The notes: generated from the letters alone by a model not told the origin. A stretch of 64,000 nucleotides of DNA from CANHVK01 sp044232905 (GCA_044232905.1 JBIIKZ010000001.1:216264-280263), one strand, 5' to 3'; positions 17,225-26,671 are shown, numbered from the stretch's first letter. Numbers and translations are program-made.

Positions 17225-17914
17225 ATGAAATTTGGAGTTGTTACTTTCCCTGGGTCGAACTGCGATGAGGATATGGTATATGTATTGGAAACAATGTTAA
17301 ACCAAAAAGTTGAACGTTTATGGCATAAAGATTCTGACCTTAAAGGAGCTGATTTTATTGTGCTTCCTGGAGGATTCTCTTATGGTGATTACTTGCGTTC
17401 AGGTGCAATTGCTAAACTTTCTCCAATCATGGGTGAAGTTATCAAGCATGCAAATAAAGGTGGATATGTATTAGGAGTCTGTAATGGTTTCCAAATCTTG
17501 ACAGAATCAGGATTGTTAGACGGTGCATTATTACATAACAATACGCAAAAATTCATTTGTAAAAATGTGTATTTGAAACCGGAATTTACTTCTTCTGCGA
17601 TTACGAAAGATTTGGATGCAACTAAAACTTACCAAATTCCAATCGCACATGGCGAAGGACGTTTCTATGCTGCAGACGATACGATCAAAAAGATTTACGA
17701 TAACGAACAAGTGATTTTTAAATACGCTGCACAAGACGGTACTATTAATGAAGAATTCAACCCAAATGGTTCTATTGATAGCATTGCAGGTATATGTAAT
17801 GCAGGTAAAAATGTATTTGGAATGATGCCTCACCCTGAAAGAGCTGCGGATGCAGTATTAAATAATTTAGACGGAAAATTGTTGTTCGAATCTTTATTGA
17901 ATAACTGTAAATAA
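17225..17914 (+). CDS. purQ: Phosphoribosylformylglycinamidine synthase subunit PurQ (glutaminase)
   Basis: PurQ is the class I glutamine amidotransferase subunit that supplies ammonia for FGAR to FGAM conversion by small-type PurL with PurS. The 229-residue length matches stand-alone PurQ. The nucleophile is Cys86 in YVLGVCNGFQIL; the catalytic His and Glu are in FGMMPHPERAAD near the C-terminus. A stand-alone PurQ implies that this organism has separate purL and purS genes, which are not in the window. The gene is followed eight bases later by purD. Confidence 0.95.
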   Translation: MKFGVVTFPGSNCDEDMVYVLETMLNQKVERLWHKDSDLKGADFIVLPGGFSYGDYLRSGAIAKLSPIMGEVIKHANKGGYVLGVCNGFQILTESGLLDGALLHNNTQKFICKNVYLKPEFTSSAITKDLDATKTYQIPIAHGEGRFYAADDTIKKIYDNEQVIFKYAAQDGTINEEFNPNGSIDSIAGICNAGKNVFGMMPHPERAADAVLNNLDGKLLFESLLNNCK

Positions 17915-17921
17915 ACACACA

Positions 17922-19208
17922 ATGAGAGTTTTATTATTAGGATCTGGAGGTAGAGAACATGCAATTGCATGGAAAATTGCACAAAGTTCTCAGTTAGACA
18001 AGTTGTTCATCGCTCCTGGAAATGCAGGTACGCGTAACCACGGAACAAATGTCGCTATTCAACCAACAGATTTCGAAGCAATCAAAACTTTTGTGTTAGA
18101 AAATAAAATTGCAACTGTTGTTGTAGGTCCAGAAGATCCATTGGTAAAAGGAATCTATGATTTCTTTCAAGCAGATGCATCCATCAAACATGTCAGTGTG
18201 ATTGGACCTTCTAAAGAAGCAGCCCAATTAGAAGGAAGTAAAGATTTTGCAAAGAAATTTATGCAACGTCATAACATCCCAACTGCTAAATACGCTACGT
18301 TTACAAAAGATACATTAGAAGAAGGATATGCATTTCTTGCTTCCATGAAGCCCCCATATGTATTAAAAGCAGATGGTTTAGCGGCTGGAAAAGGAGTTGT
18401 AATTCCGGATACGTTAGAGGAAGCAAAAGCAGAATTAAAGTCCATGTTAGCAGATGCTAAATTTGGAGATGCAAGTTCACGTGTGGTAATCGAACAATTC
18501 TTAAAAGGTATCGAATTGTCTGTGTTTGTATTAACAGATGGAGAATCGTACAAAATTCTTCCAGAAGCGAAAGACTACAAACGCATTGGTGAAGGAGACA
18601 CTGGTTTAAACACTGGTGGAATGGGAGCAGTATCTCCGGTGGTTTTTGCCGATAAAACATTCATGGATAAAATTGAAAATCAAATTATTATACCAACAAT
18701 CAAAGGCTTAAAAGCAGAAAAATTAGTGTATAAAGGATTTGTGTTTTTCGGATTAATTTCGGTGAAAGGTGAACCGTATGTGATTGAATATAATTGCAGA
18801 ATGGGAGATCCAGAAACAGAAGTGGTAATGCCACGTATCAAATCCGATATATTAGATTTATTTGAAGGTATCGCAACTGGTACTCTTTCCGAAAGAGATG
18901 TGCAATTTGATGACCGAGTTGCAACAACCGTAATGATGGTGGCTGGTGGATATCCTGACGAATACCAAAAAGGAAAAACGATTCATGGTTTAAATGCGGT
19001 AAAAGACAGCATCGTATTCCATGCTGGTACAAGTTCGGATGGACCTGTAGTACTTTCTTCTGGAGGTAGAGTGCTTGCTGTAACTTCTTACGGAAAAACA
19101 ATTGAAGGAGCATTAAATAGATCATACGCATCGATTGAGGGGATTGAATTTGAAGGCGCAAACTACCGAAAAGATATCGGAAAAGATCTAATCAATTATA
19201 CCAAGTAA
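17922..19208 (+). CDS. purD: Phosphoribosylamine-glycine ligase (GAR synthetase)
   Basis: PurD ligates glycine to phosphoribosylamine using ATP, the second step of purine synthesis. The 428-residue protein has the N-terminal MRVLLLGSGGREHAIAWKIA motif and the ATP-grasp core with KADGLAAGKGVVIP. The signature NCRMGDPETEVVMPR with metal-binding residues is also present. It lies seven bases after purQ and six bases before the CNNM/CorC-like gene, so the three are probably one transcript. Confidence 0.95.
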   Translation: MRVLLLGSGGREHAIAWKIAQSSQLDKLFIAPGNAGTRNHGTNVAIQPTDFEAIKTFVLENKIATVVVGPEDPLVKGIYDFFQADASIKHVSVIGPSKEAAQLEGSKDFAKKFMQRHNIPTAKYATFTKDTLEEGYAFLASMKPPYVLKADGLAAGKGVVIPDTLEEAKAELKSMLADAKFGDASSRVVIEQFLKGIELSVFVLTDGESYKILPEAKDYKRIGEGDTGLNTGGMGAVSPVVFADKTFMDKIENQIIIPTIKGLKAEKLVYKGFVFFGLISVKGEPYVIEYNCRMGDPETEVVMPRIKSDILDLFEGIATGTLSERDVQFDDRVATTVMMVAGGYPDEYQKGKTIHGLNAVKDSIVFHAGTSSDGPVVLSSGGRVLAVTSYGKTIEGALNRSYASIEGIEFEGANYRKDIGKDLINYTK

Positions 19209-19214
19209 TTCTAC

Positions 19215-20468
19215 ATGGACCCCCACCTGATAATTCTACTTACACTTTTCATTTCTGCGTTTAGTTCTGGTGTAGAAATTGCATTTGTTTCATCTAGTCG
19301 TTTACGCATCGAATTAGATAAAAATAAAGGTTCTGTTACAGGAAAAATATTAGGGTTCTTTTACCGCCATGAAGGCCATTTTTTAGCTGCTCTTCTACTC
19401 GGAAATAACATAGCATTGGTGCTTTTTGGGATCCAAGCTGCTGAAATATTAAATCCAATTATTGCATCTTGGGGGGTAACCGAACAAGTACTTCAATTAT
19501 TGATACAAACGGTTATTTCAACGATTCTTGTATTAATAATTGCAGAATTCCTTCCGAAAGCGATTTGTCAGTTAAATCCTAATGGATTCATGAAATCGTT
19601 TGCAGTACCTGCTTACGTTTTTTATTGGATTTTATACCTCCCTACTTCCGTAATCATGTTTATCAGTTTGCGTTTTTTAAAATTGATGAAAGTAGAAATA
19701 TCGAGCACCGAAAAAGTATTTTCGAAAGTCGATTTGGAACACTACGTTCAAGACATGAATGAACGCATCAAAGAAGAAGAAGACTTTGGAAATGAGATGC
19801 AAATACTTCAAAACGCCTTAGATTTCTCGAAAATTAAAGCGCGTGATTGTATGGTTCCACGACCAGAAATCATTGCTATTGAGGTAAATGAACCTATTAC
19901 TGATTTACATGCACTATTTATAAAAACAGGTATCTCAAAAGTGGTTGTATTCCGTGATTCGATAGATAATATTATCGGCTATGCGCACTCGTTTGAGTTG
20001 TTCAATAAGCCAGATTCGATTGCAAAAATTTTACGACCAATTTTATTTGTTCCTGAATCCATTCCTGGGAAAGAATTATTAGAAATGTTTACAAGTAAAT
20101 CCGTGAGTATTGCCATTGTGGTAGATGAATACGGAGGAACAGCAGGGGTTATCACTATAGAAGACGTGATTGAAGAAATCTTTGGAGACATTGAAGACGA
20201 ACACGACAAAGAAGATTGGTTAGAAGAAAAAATTTCAGATACGGAATACCGTTTTTCCGCCCGTGCAGAAATAGATTACCTCAACGAGAATTACAAATTA
20301 GGACTTATCGAATCCGAAGAATACGAAACCCTTGGAGGTTTGATTATTCATGAATTAGAGTCCATCCCAGAAGCTGGACAAGAAATCAAAACCGACAAAT
20401 TACGCCTATTAATCGAAGAGGTTTCCGATCGCAGAATTGAAGTCGTAAGGTTGTTTGTTGGGGAGTAA
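19215..20468 (+). CDS. CNNM/CorC-family membrane protein with paired CBS domains
   Basis: The 417-residue product has an N-terminal CNNM (DUF21) membrane domain of about four spans (residues 1-150; FISAFSSGVEIAFVSSSRLR). A CBS pair follows from about residue 205 (CMVPRPEIIAIEV to VVDEYGGTAGVITIEDVIEEIFGDI), and a C-terminal CorC_HlyC domain from about 340. The family is linked to Mg/Co efflux and is often annotated as hemolysin-like. In Bacteroidota the gliding-associated GldE belongs here; with no gldD beside it I cannot say this is GldE. It begins six bases after purD. Confidence 0.88.
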   Translation: MDPHLIILLTLFISAFSSGVEIAFVSSSRLRIELDKNKGSVTGKILGFFYRHEGHFLAALLLGNNIALVLFGIQAAEILNPIIASWGVTEQVLQLLIQTVISTILVLIIAEFLPKAICQLNPNGFMKSFAVPAYVFYWILYLPTSVIMFISLRFLKLMKVEISSTEKVFSKVDLEHYVQDMNERIKEEEDFGNEMQILQNALDFSKIKARDCMVPRPEIIAIEVNEPITDLHALFIKTGISKVVVFRDSIDNIIGYAHSFELFNKPDSIAKILRPILFVPESIPGKELLEMFTSKSVSIAIVVDEYGGTAGVITIEDVIEEIFGDIEDEHDKEDWLEEKISDTEYRFSARAEIDYLNENYKLGLIESEEYETLGGLIIHELESIPEAGQEIKTDKLRLLIEEVSDRRIEVVRLFVGE

Positions 20469-20483
20469 TTGTTGCGAACAACC

Positions 20484-20523
20484 ATGCTATTCGTAACAAA
20501 AATGTTACGAATAATAGGAGCAT
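20484..20523. repeat. Long imperfect hairpin downstream of the CNNM/CorC gene
   Basis: ATTCGTAACA (20489-20498), loop AAAA, TGTTACGAAT (20503-20512) is a perfect ten-pair stem. ATGCT and AGCAT extend it beyond a small bulge. There is no T tract, so it may be a REP-like or mRNA-stabilising element rather than a simple terminator. The rest of the spacer to 20654 is AT-rich with the purH promoter. Confidence 0.65.
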
Positions 20524-20624
20524 CCTAAGTCATCTAATTTCAACAAGTTTGAAAGCCTAAAAAATTCTTTTCACATTCCAACTATTTTATCAAAACAAAG
20601 CATTAAAATCTCCTTTTTTTGCCT

Positions 20625-20632
20625 TAATTTTG
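20625..20632 (+). promoter_or_regulatory. Predicted -7 box for purH
   Basis: TAATTTTG, an exact TAnnTTTG match, lies 22 bases before the purH ATG. The same octamer precedes purM at 825-832. Confidence 0.5.
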
Positions 20633-20654
20633 TACCCTATTTTACACGTCCATA

Positions 20655-22187
20655 ATGAGTACAGCTAAAACAATAAAAAGCGCATTAATTTCGGTATACG
20701 ATAAAACTGGTTTAGAGCCAATTATCAAGCGATTAAACGAACTAGGAGTAACTATATATTCTACTGGTGGAACACAAGCTTTCGTGGAAAGTTTAGGCGT
20801 AGCTGTTGAACGTGTAGAAGACCTGACTTCTTACCCTTCAATTTTAGGTGGTCGCGTAAAAACGTTACATCCAAAAGTATTTGGAGGAATCTTAAATAGA
20901 AGAAATCATTCCGAAGACCAAGGACAAATTGCAGAATTTGAAATTCCTGAAATTGATTTAGTGATTGTAGACCTATACCCTTTCGAAGCTACTGTTGCTT
21001 CTGGTGCAAGTCATGAAGACATTATCGAAAAAATTGACATCGGTGGAATTTCCTTGATTCGTGCTGCAGCTAAAAATTACCAAGACGTTGTTATTATTCC
21101 ATCCCAAGAGCAATACGAAGATTTCTTAACTGTATTAAACTCAAATGCAGCAGGAGCTTCTACTTTGGAAGAACGTAAAAAATTCGCACGCGATGCGTTC
21201 CATGTATCCTCCCATTACGACACACAAATTTTCCATTATTTCAATCAAGGAGAGAAAGTAACCTTCAATGAAAGTGTAAAAACGAACCAAGTTTTACGTT
21301 ATGGCGAAAATCCACACCAAAAGGGGATCTTTCACGGAGATTTAGACGAAATTTTCACAAAATTACACGGAAAAGAGTTATCTTACAATAACTTGTTAGA
21401 TGTAGATGCAGCTGTTTTGTTATTGAATGAATTCAAGGCAGACGGACCAACCTTTGCGATATTGAAACATAATAATGCGTGTGGGCTTGCGACAAGAAAA
21501 ACAATCAAAGAAGCATATGAAGTTGCCCTGGCAGCAGATCCTGTTTCTGCGTTTGGCGGAATTTTAATTTCTAACACAGAATTAGATTTAGAAACTGCAA
21601 CGTTGATCAACGAACTTTTCTGTGAGGTTGTAATTGCCCCCGCTTTCCAGGCAGAAGCGCTAGAATTATTGAAATCCAAGAAAAACAGAGTGCTTCTTGA
21701 ACAAAAATTTGTGCAATTGCCAAAAAAGCAATTCCGTACAATTTTAAATGGCATATTAGAACAAGACAAAGATTTATTGACTGAAACAATTGCGGATTTT
21801 AAAACAGTAACAAAAGTTGCTCCAACTGCACAAGAAATGGAAGATATGGTCTTTGCTAACAAATTAGTAAAACATACAAAATCAAATACAATTATTCTTG
21901 CTAAAAACAACCAATTATTAGCAAGTGGAACAGGTCAAACTTCCCGTGTAGATGCCTTGGTACAAGCAATTACCAAAGCAAAAGCGTTCAACTTTGACTT
22001 AAAAGGTGCTGTAATGGCATCCGATGCATTTTTTCCTTTCCCTGACTGTGTAGAGATTGCACGTAAAGAAGGGATTACTGCAGTGGTACAACCGGGAGGT
22101 TCTATCAAAGATGATTTATCTTTAAACTACTGCGATGCAAATGGTATGGCAATGGTGATGACTGGAAACAGACACTTTAAGCACTAA
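20655..22187 (+). CDS. purH: Bifunctional AICAR transformylase / IMP cyclohydrolase
   Basis: PurH performs the last two steps to IMP: formylation of AICAR by 10-formyl-THF, then cyclisation. The 510-residue length is standard. The N-terminal MGS-like cyclohydrolase domain includes ALISVYDKTGLEPI and GGRVKTLHPKVFGGIL. The transformylase domain has LRYGENPHQKG, LKHNNACGLA and, near the end, SDAFFPFPDCVEIA with VVQPGGSIKDD. It lies 90 bases upstream of mreB, an order conserved in flavobacteria as far as I recall; whether transcription continues into mreB is unclear. Confidence 0.96.
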   Translation: MSTAKTIKSALISVYDKTGLEPIIKRLNELGVTIYSTGGTQAFVESLGVAVERVEDLTSYPSILGGRVKTLHPKVFGGILNRRNHSEDQGQIAEFEIPEIDLVIVDLYPFEATVASGASHEDIIEKIDIGGISLIRAAAKNYQDVVIIPSQEQYEDFLTVLNSNAAGASTLEERKKFARDAFHVSSHYDTQIFHYFNQGEKVTFNESVKTNQVLRYGENPHQKGIFHGDLDEIFTKLHGKELSYNNLLDVDAAVLLLNEFKADGPTFAILKHNNACGLATRKTIKEAYEVALAADPVSAFGGILISNTELDLETATLINELFCEVVIAPAFQAEALELLKSKKNRVLLEQKFVQLPKKQFRTILNGILEQDKDLLTETIADFKTVTKVAPTAQEMEDMVFANKLVKHTKSNTIILAKNNQLLASGTGQTSRVDALVQAITKAKAFNFDLKGAVMASDAFFPFPDCVEIARKEGITAVVQPGGSIKDDLSLNYCDANGMAMVMTGNRHFKH

Positions 22188-22277
22188 AAAATAGTTTGCG
22201 AATAGTGAAACAAAATTTGTGATTTTGCGATATAACAGCATTAAAAAAGTCTTTTAGAAATAAAAGCAAACACAAAA

Positions 22278-23303
22278 ATGGGATTATTTAGTTTTTTAAC
22301 ACAAGAAATAGCAATCGACTTAGGTACTGCTAACACGTTGATTATCATGAATGATAAGGTTGTTGTGGATGAGCCATCCATCGTTGCTAAAGACATTCAA
22401 TCTGGTAATATTGTTGCGATCGGAAAACGTGCACAACAAATGCATGGTAAAACGCACAAATTGATTGAAACGGTTCGTCCATTGAAAGATGGTGTAATTG
22501 CAGATTTCCAAAGTGCCGAGGCAATGATTCGTGGTATGATCAAAATGATCAATATCGGTAAAACTTTCTTTACGCCTTCATTACGTATGGTTGTTTGTAT
22601 TCCTTCAGGTATTACGGAGGTTGAAAAACGTGCGGTGCGTGACTCGTGTGAACACGCTGGTGCGAAAGAAGTTTATCTAATTCACGAGCCAATGGCTGCT
22701 GCGATTGGTATTGGTATTGATGTCGAAGAACCTATGGGAAATATGATCATCGATATAGGTGGTGGTACTTCTGAAATTGCCGTAATTGCATTAGGTGGTA
22801 TCGTTTGTGATAAATCTATCCGTGTAGCTGGTGATGACTTCACACAAGATATTGAAGAATACATGCGTCGTCAACATAATATATTAATTGGAGAACGTAC
22901 AGCAGAATTATTGAAAATTGAAGTGGGTGCAGCAATTCCTGAATTAGAAAACCCCCCAGCAGATTTCGCAGTACGTGGACGTGATTTAATGACCGGTATT
23001 CCAAAAGAAATTATTGTTTCCTATACAGAGGTTGCGCACGCTTTAGATAAAACAATTTCTAAAATTGAAGAAGCGATTTTAAGTGCATTGGAGATGACTC
23101 CTCCGGAACTTTCTGCAGATATCTACAAAACTGGAATCTATTTAGCAGGTGGTGGATCCATGCTTCGTGGGTTGGACAAACGTATTTCTCAAAAAACAAA
23201 ACTTCCTGTGCACATTGCAGAAGATCCTTTAAGAGCTGTAGCTCGCGGAACAAGTATCGCATTGAAAAATATTGATAGATTCCAATTCTTAATTAAAGAT
23301 TAA
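22278..23303 (+). CDS. mreB: Rod shape-determining protein MreB
   Basis: MreB is the bacterial actin homologue that forms membrane-bound filaments and guides the elongation machinery. The 341-residue protein begins MGLFSFLTQEIAIDLGTANTLI, with phosphate-1 motif DLGTANT, phosphate-2 motif IDIGGGTSEIAV and adenosine motif LAGGGSMLRGL. The N-terminal GLFSF stretch fits an amphipathic membrane-binding helix. It heads mreB-mreC-mreD-mrdA-rodA, so the cell should be rod-shaped or at least use lateral wall synthesis. A near-match -7 box (TGATTTTG, 22220-22227) lies upstream. Confidence 0.97.
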   Translation: MGLFSFLTQEIAIDLGTANTLIIMNDKVVVDEPSIVAKDIQSGNIVAIGKRAQQMHGKTHKLIETVRPLKDGVIADFQSAEAMIRGMIKMINIGKTFFTPSLRMVVCIPSGITEVEKRAVRDSCEHAGAKEVYLIHEPMAAAIGIGIDVEEPMGNMIIDIGGGTSEIAVIALGGIVCDKSIRVAGDDFTQDIEEYMRRQHNILIGERTAELLKIEVGAAIPELENPPADFAVRGRDLMTGIPKEIIVSYTEVAHALDKTISKIEEAILSALEMTPPELSADIYKTGIYLAGGGSMLRGLDKRISQKTKLPVHIAEDPLRAVARGTSIALKNIDRFQFLIKD

Positions 23304-23306
23304 TGA

Positions 23307-23333
23307 AAAGTCCCGCAAGGGACTTTATGTTTT
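23307..23333 (+). terminator. Hairpin with weak T tract between mreB and mreC (possible partial terminator)
   Basis: AAAGTCCC, loop GCAA, GGGACTTT is a perfect eight-pair stem with a GNRA-type loop, followed by ATGTTTTTG. It occupies the 39-base mreB-mreC gap and could reduce expression of mreC and downstream genes relative to mreB. Confidence 0.65.
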
Positions 23334-23342
23334 TGCTATACC

Positions 23343-24197
23343 ATGCGTAACCTCATCGCGTTTTTTAGACGTTTTCGTATTTTCCTTTTCTTCGCATTCT
23401 TACAAGGGATAGCTTTAACTACGTATTTTAATTATTTAGCTTTTCCACGTTCCCAATACCTTACAACTGCTTCAACTGTATCCGGTAAAATTTTGGAATA
23501 TCACAATGATATTGTAAAACACTTTCAATTAGCATACAACAACCGAAAATTGCAATATGAAAATACATTATTGCGTAAACGATTAGCAAATAGCTTTATT
23601 CGTGTTGATCAGTATTCTGTACTTATTAATGATACAATTAACGATCAACAATATGAGTATATCCCTGCAGTTGTCATTAATTCAACGATAAACAAAAGAA
23701 ACAATTATTTCACCCTAAACAGCGGGTGGCGAAAAGGAATCAAACGTGGAATGGGAGTGTTTTCTCCAAATGGAATTGTAGGAATTATACACAATGTTAG
23801 TGAACATTATTCCGTTGTTAAATCCGTTTTAACCGAAAACATCAATATCGATGTTATGGTTGAATCAACAGGTATCCCTGGTTTATTAAAATGGGATGGA
23901 ATGAACGCCAAAATAGGTTCTATTGCAAGTATATCAAATGATTTACCGGTAAAAAAATGGACAAAAGTAGTTACGCGAGGCGGTTCCGGAATATTTCCAA
24001 GAGGTATTAATGTAGGAAAAATAAAAGATTTTAAAATGGTAGAAGGAAAACCTCTTTGGGATGTATCCATCTATTATTCCGAAGATTATCGTAAAATTCA
24101 AAATGTATATGTAGTAAAAAATCTACTACTCAATGAACAAAATAAAATTGAGAATAGCATTCCTAAAGACATTGAAGAACAAGAAGAGAATCAATGA
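23343..24197 (+). CDS. mreC: Rod shape-determining protein MreC
   Basis: MreC is a bitopic inner-membrane protein whose periplasmic part activates PBP2-RodA. The 284-residue protein has one N-terminal membrane span (RIFLFFAFLQGIALTTYF), a coiled-coil region (about residues 55-85, YNNRKLQYENTLLRKRL) and the beta-rich MreC domain with LNSGWRKGIKRGMGVFSPNGIVG. The C-terminus is acidic. It overlaps mreD by four bases (ATGA), indicating translational coupling. Confidence 0.93.
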   Translation: MRNLIAFFRRFRIFLFFAFLQGIALTTYFNYLAFPRSQYLTTASTVSGKILEYHNDIVKHFQLAYNNRKLQYENTLLRKRLANSFIRVDQYSVLINDTINDQQYEYIPAVVINSTINKRNNYFTLNSGWRKGIKRGMGVFSPNGIVGIIHNVSEHYSVVKSVLTENINIDVMVESTGIPGLLKWDGMNAKIGSIASISNDLPVKKWTKVVTRGGSGIFPRGINVGKIKDFKMVEGKPLWDVSIYYSEDYRKIQNVYVVKNLLLNEQNKIENSIPKDIEEQEENQ

Positions 24198-24709
24198 TAG
24201 AAATAATAAAACATAGCATCCGATTTGTGTTTTTCTTAATCGCACAAGCCTTTATTTTCAATCAATTGGAAATAGGATTAGGAATTCAATTAATGGCGTA
24301 TCCATTATATATATTCTTATTGCCATTAGGAATGAATGTTTTTTTATTGATGTTAATTTCATTTGGACTAGGATTCTGTATCGATTTGTTTTCAAATACG
24401 TATGGACTGCACGCATCATCTGCACTAGTGATTGCTTATGGTAGATCTTATCTTTTAAAATTATTTGAACCTAGGGATGGTTTTGATCCAGGTATCGAAC
24501 TAACAATATATTCGATGGGTTATACCTGGTTTGCCTATGTGTTTGGCACTTTTTTACTCGCACATACTATGTGGTTCTTCCTGATTGAACAATTCAAATG
24601 GAGTGAATTCTGGTATGTAGTCCTTAAAACTGTATTAGGAGTTCCTATATCGTTAATTATTTGTGTGCTACTTCAATTTTTATTCTTCAAAAAGCCTATT
24701 AAACGATGA
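24194..24709 (+). CDS. mreD: Rod shape-determining protein MreD
   Basis: The 171-residue protein is hydrophobic with five or six predicted spans (SIRFVFFLIAQAFIF, YPLYIFLLPLGMNVF and others). It contains the segment FGLGFCIDLFSNTYGLHASS, which fits the MreD signature. MreD sequences are poorly conserved, so the call rests heavily on position between mreC and mrdA. Both junctions are four-base ATGA overlaps. Confidence 0.9.
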   Translation: MIEIIKHSIRFVFFLIAQAFIFNQLEIGLGIQLMAYPLYIFLLPLGMNVFLLMLISFGLGFCIDLFSNTYGLHASSALVIAYGRSYLLKLFEPRDGFDPGIELTIYSMGYTWFAYVFGTFLLAHTMWFFLIEQFKWSEFWYVVLKTVLGVPISLIICVLLQFLFFKKPIKR

Positions 24710-26559
24710 ATACGGACGCACGCAGATATGTAATCATTGTATTTTTTCTGTTAGTCGGCTCAATCTATGCTATCCGTTTGTTTTACATGCAGGTGATTGA
24801 TGATAGTTGGACATTAAGAGCGCAAGAAATTGCTGAAAAAAGGCAACAAATTACACCACCACGCGGTGTTTTTTTTGATCGTAGGGGGAAAAAAATCGTT
24901 GCGAATAAAACGTATTTCAACCTTATGATGCGCGAAGTAGACATGAAGGAAAGGTTTGATACAAATGCATTTGCAAAACTCATAGGCTGGTCTACCATGA
25001 AGGTTAAAAGTCGGTTTTGGGAAATCAAACTTGGAGAAGGAAAATACAAAAATCCACACACTGGTAAAACAACCTCTAATTATCAAAAAATCCGTTCCTA
25101 TCCGTTTGTAAAAGAAATGTCAATGGAAGAAATGGCAAATATTGCACCTTATTTGCAAAATTTCCCTGGATTTTATGAAGAGATAACAAGCATGCGAAGT
25201 TATCCATACGCGAATGCCGCGAATATTCTTGGATATTTGTCAGAAGTAAATGGAGAGGAAGTAAAAGAAGATCGTTTTTACCGTGCTGGAGATAATATTG
25301 GTCGTGCTGGTCTCGAACGCTTTTATGAAAAAGAATTAAGAGGTGTAAAAGGAATACACTACATCGTAACTTCTGCCTTAAACAACGCCATTGAACCATA
25401 TGCAAATGGAAAGTATGATACGATTGCAAAACAAGGACCCGCACTTCATTTAGGGGTAGATATTGTTTTACAAGCATATGGAGAAAAACTGATGAAGAAC
25501 AAGCGTGGCTGTATTGTTGCGATCGAGCCAAGTACAGGCGAAGTATTAGCTTTAGTGTCTGCTCCAACATTTGACCCAAATTTATTCGTTGGAAAACGAA
25601 GTATCTCTAAAAACTACTCGAAATTAATTACGGATCCTGCAAAACCTTTATATCCTAGACCTCTTTCAGCTGAATATCCACCAGGATCAACTTTTAAGTT
25701 AATACAAGCATTAACAGCGTTACAAGAAGGTGTTATCAAACCAAGTACTGGATTTCCATGTACAAAAAGCATGGTTGGATGCCATAACCACCCTCACGCA
25801 AGAAACGTTTCAGAAGCGGTTCAATATTCTTGTAACCCTTATTTTTATTATACCGTTAAAAAAATTATCCAACAAGGTAAGCGGAAAAAGGTCACGCAAG
25901 ATGCACCTATTGGTTTGGCAAAATGGTCTAAATACATGAAAAGTTTTGGTTTTGGTGTAAAATTAGAAACAGATATCACTGGAATTAGACCAGGATTAAT
26001 ACCTGATCCAGCCTATTACGACAAATGGTATGGACATAACGCATGGGCTTTTAGTACCATACGATCCAACTCCATTGGGCAAGGAGAAGTAAAAGCAACC
26101 CCGCTACAATTAGCAAACTTAGCAGCCATTTTAGCAAATAGAGGTTGGTTTATTATGCCACATTTTGTGAAGTCAATTGGTAGTCAAGGACCATTGCCAA
26201 TATATCGCAAGAAACACTATACCATGATTCGTCGAGAATATTTTGATCCGGTAATTGAAGGTATGCGTAAAGTTGTAAACGAAAAAGGTGGAACAGGTTC
26301 ACAAGCACGAATCAAAGACATTATCGTTTGTGGTAAAACAGGTACTGTTCAAAATCCACAAGGAAAAGACCACTCTGTTTTTATTGCATTTGCGCCGATG
26401 TATCAACCAAAAATCGCGATTGCAGTGTTTATAGAAAATGCAGGATTTGGTGGGACTTGGGCGGCACCTATCGCCAACTTAATGATGGAAAAATATTTGA
26501 AGAAAAAAATTACCGATAAAGAAAAAGAAAAACATATTTTAGAATCGGATTTAGATTGA
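24706..26559 (+). CDS. mrdA: Penicillin-binding protein 2 (peptidoglycan transpeptidase)
   Basis: PBP2 cross-links peptidoglycan during cell elongation together with RodA. The 617-residue class B PBP has an N-terminal membrane anchor (YVIIVFFLLVGSIYAIRLFYM), a dimerisation domain starting ITPPRGVFFDRRG, and an intact transpeptidase domain. The catalytic motifs are SxxK with Ser328 and Lys331 in PPGSTFK, SxN at 375-377 (SCN), and KTG at 544-546 (GKTGT). The start overlaps mreD by four bases. The following 112-base spacer before rodA is an imperfect inverted repeat. Confidence 0.96.
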   Translation: MNTDARRYVIIVFFLLVGSIYAIRLFYMQVIDDSWTLRAQEIAEKRQQITPPRGVFFDRRGKKIVANKTYFNLMMREVDMKERFDTNAFAKLIGWSTMKVKSRFWEIKLGEGKYKNPHTGKTTSNYQKIRSYPFVKEMSMEEMANIAPYLQNFPGFYEEITSMRSYPYANAANILGYLSEVNGEEVKEDRFYRAGDNIGRAGLERFYEKELRGVKGIHYIVTSALNNAIEPYANGKYDTIAKQGPALHLGVDIVLQAYGEKLMKNKRGCIVAIEPSTGEVLALVSAPTFDPNLFVGKRSISKNYSKLITDPAKPLYPRPLSAEYPPGSTFKLIQALTALQEGVIKPSTGFPCTKSMVGCHNHPHARNVSEAVQYSCNPYFYYTVKKIIQQGKRKKVTQDAPIGLAKWSKYMKSFGFGVKLETDITGIRPGLIPDPAYYDKWYGHNAWAFSTIRSNSIGQGEVKATPLQLANLAAILANRGWFIMPHFVKSIGSQGPLPIYRKKHYTMIRREYFDPVIEGMRKVVNEKGGTGSQARIKDIIVCGKTGTVQNPQGKDHSVFIAFAPMYQPKIAIAVFIENAGFGGTWAAPIANLMMEKYLKKKITDKEKEKHILESDLD

Positions 26560-26671
26560 GTTAGACGATTAGAGAAAAGAGAAAAGACAGAAAGAAACAT
26601 GAAGCTTATAATTATACTCTTTGTTTGATTTAGTCTTTATTCTTTACTCTCAAAGTCTTTATTCTTAAAAA
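26560..26671. repeat. Imperfect inverted repeat forming the mrdA-rodA spacer
   Basis: The left half (about 26570-26598) is purine-rich, with agagaaaagagaaaagac. The right half (about 26630-26668) is its imperfect reverse complement, tagtctttattctttactct followed by a second agtctttattctt. Left arm against the complement of the right arm matches at about 17 of 23 positions. It separates two genes that are otherwise tightly packed. Confidence 0.55.

Noticed and set aside
21383..21910. 175-residue antisense frame inside purH
   Set aside because: Shadow of the purH coding sequence; Ser/Asn/Ala-rich with no motif.
25076..25579. 167-residue antisense frame inside mrdA
   Set aside because: Shadow of a fully conserved gene; Leu/His/Gln-rich composition.
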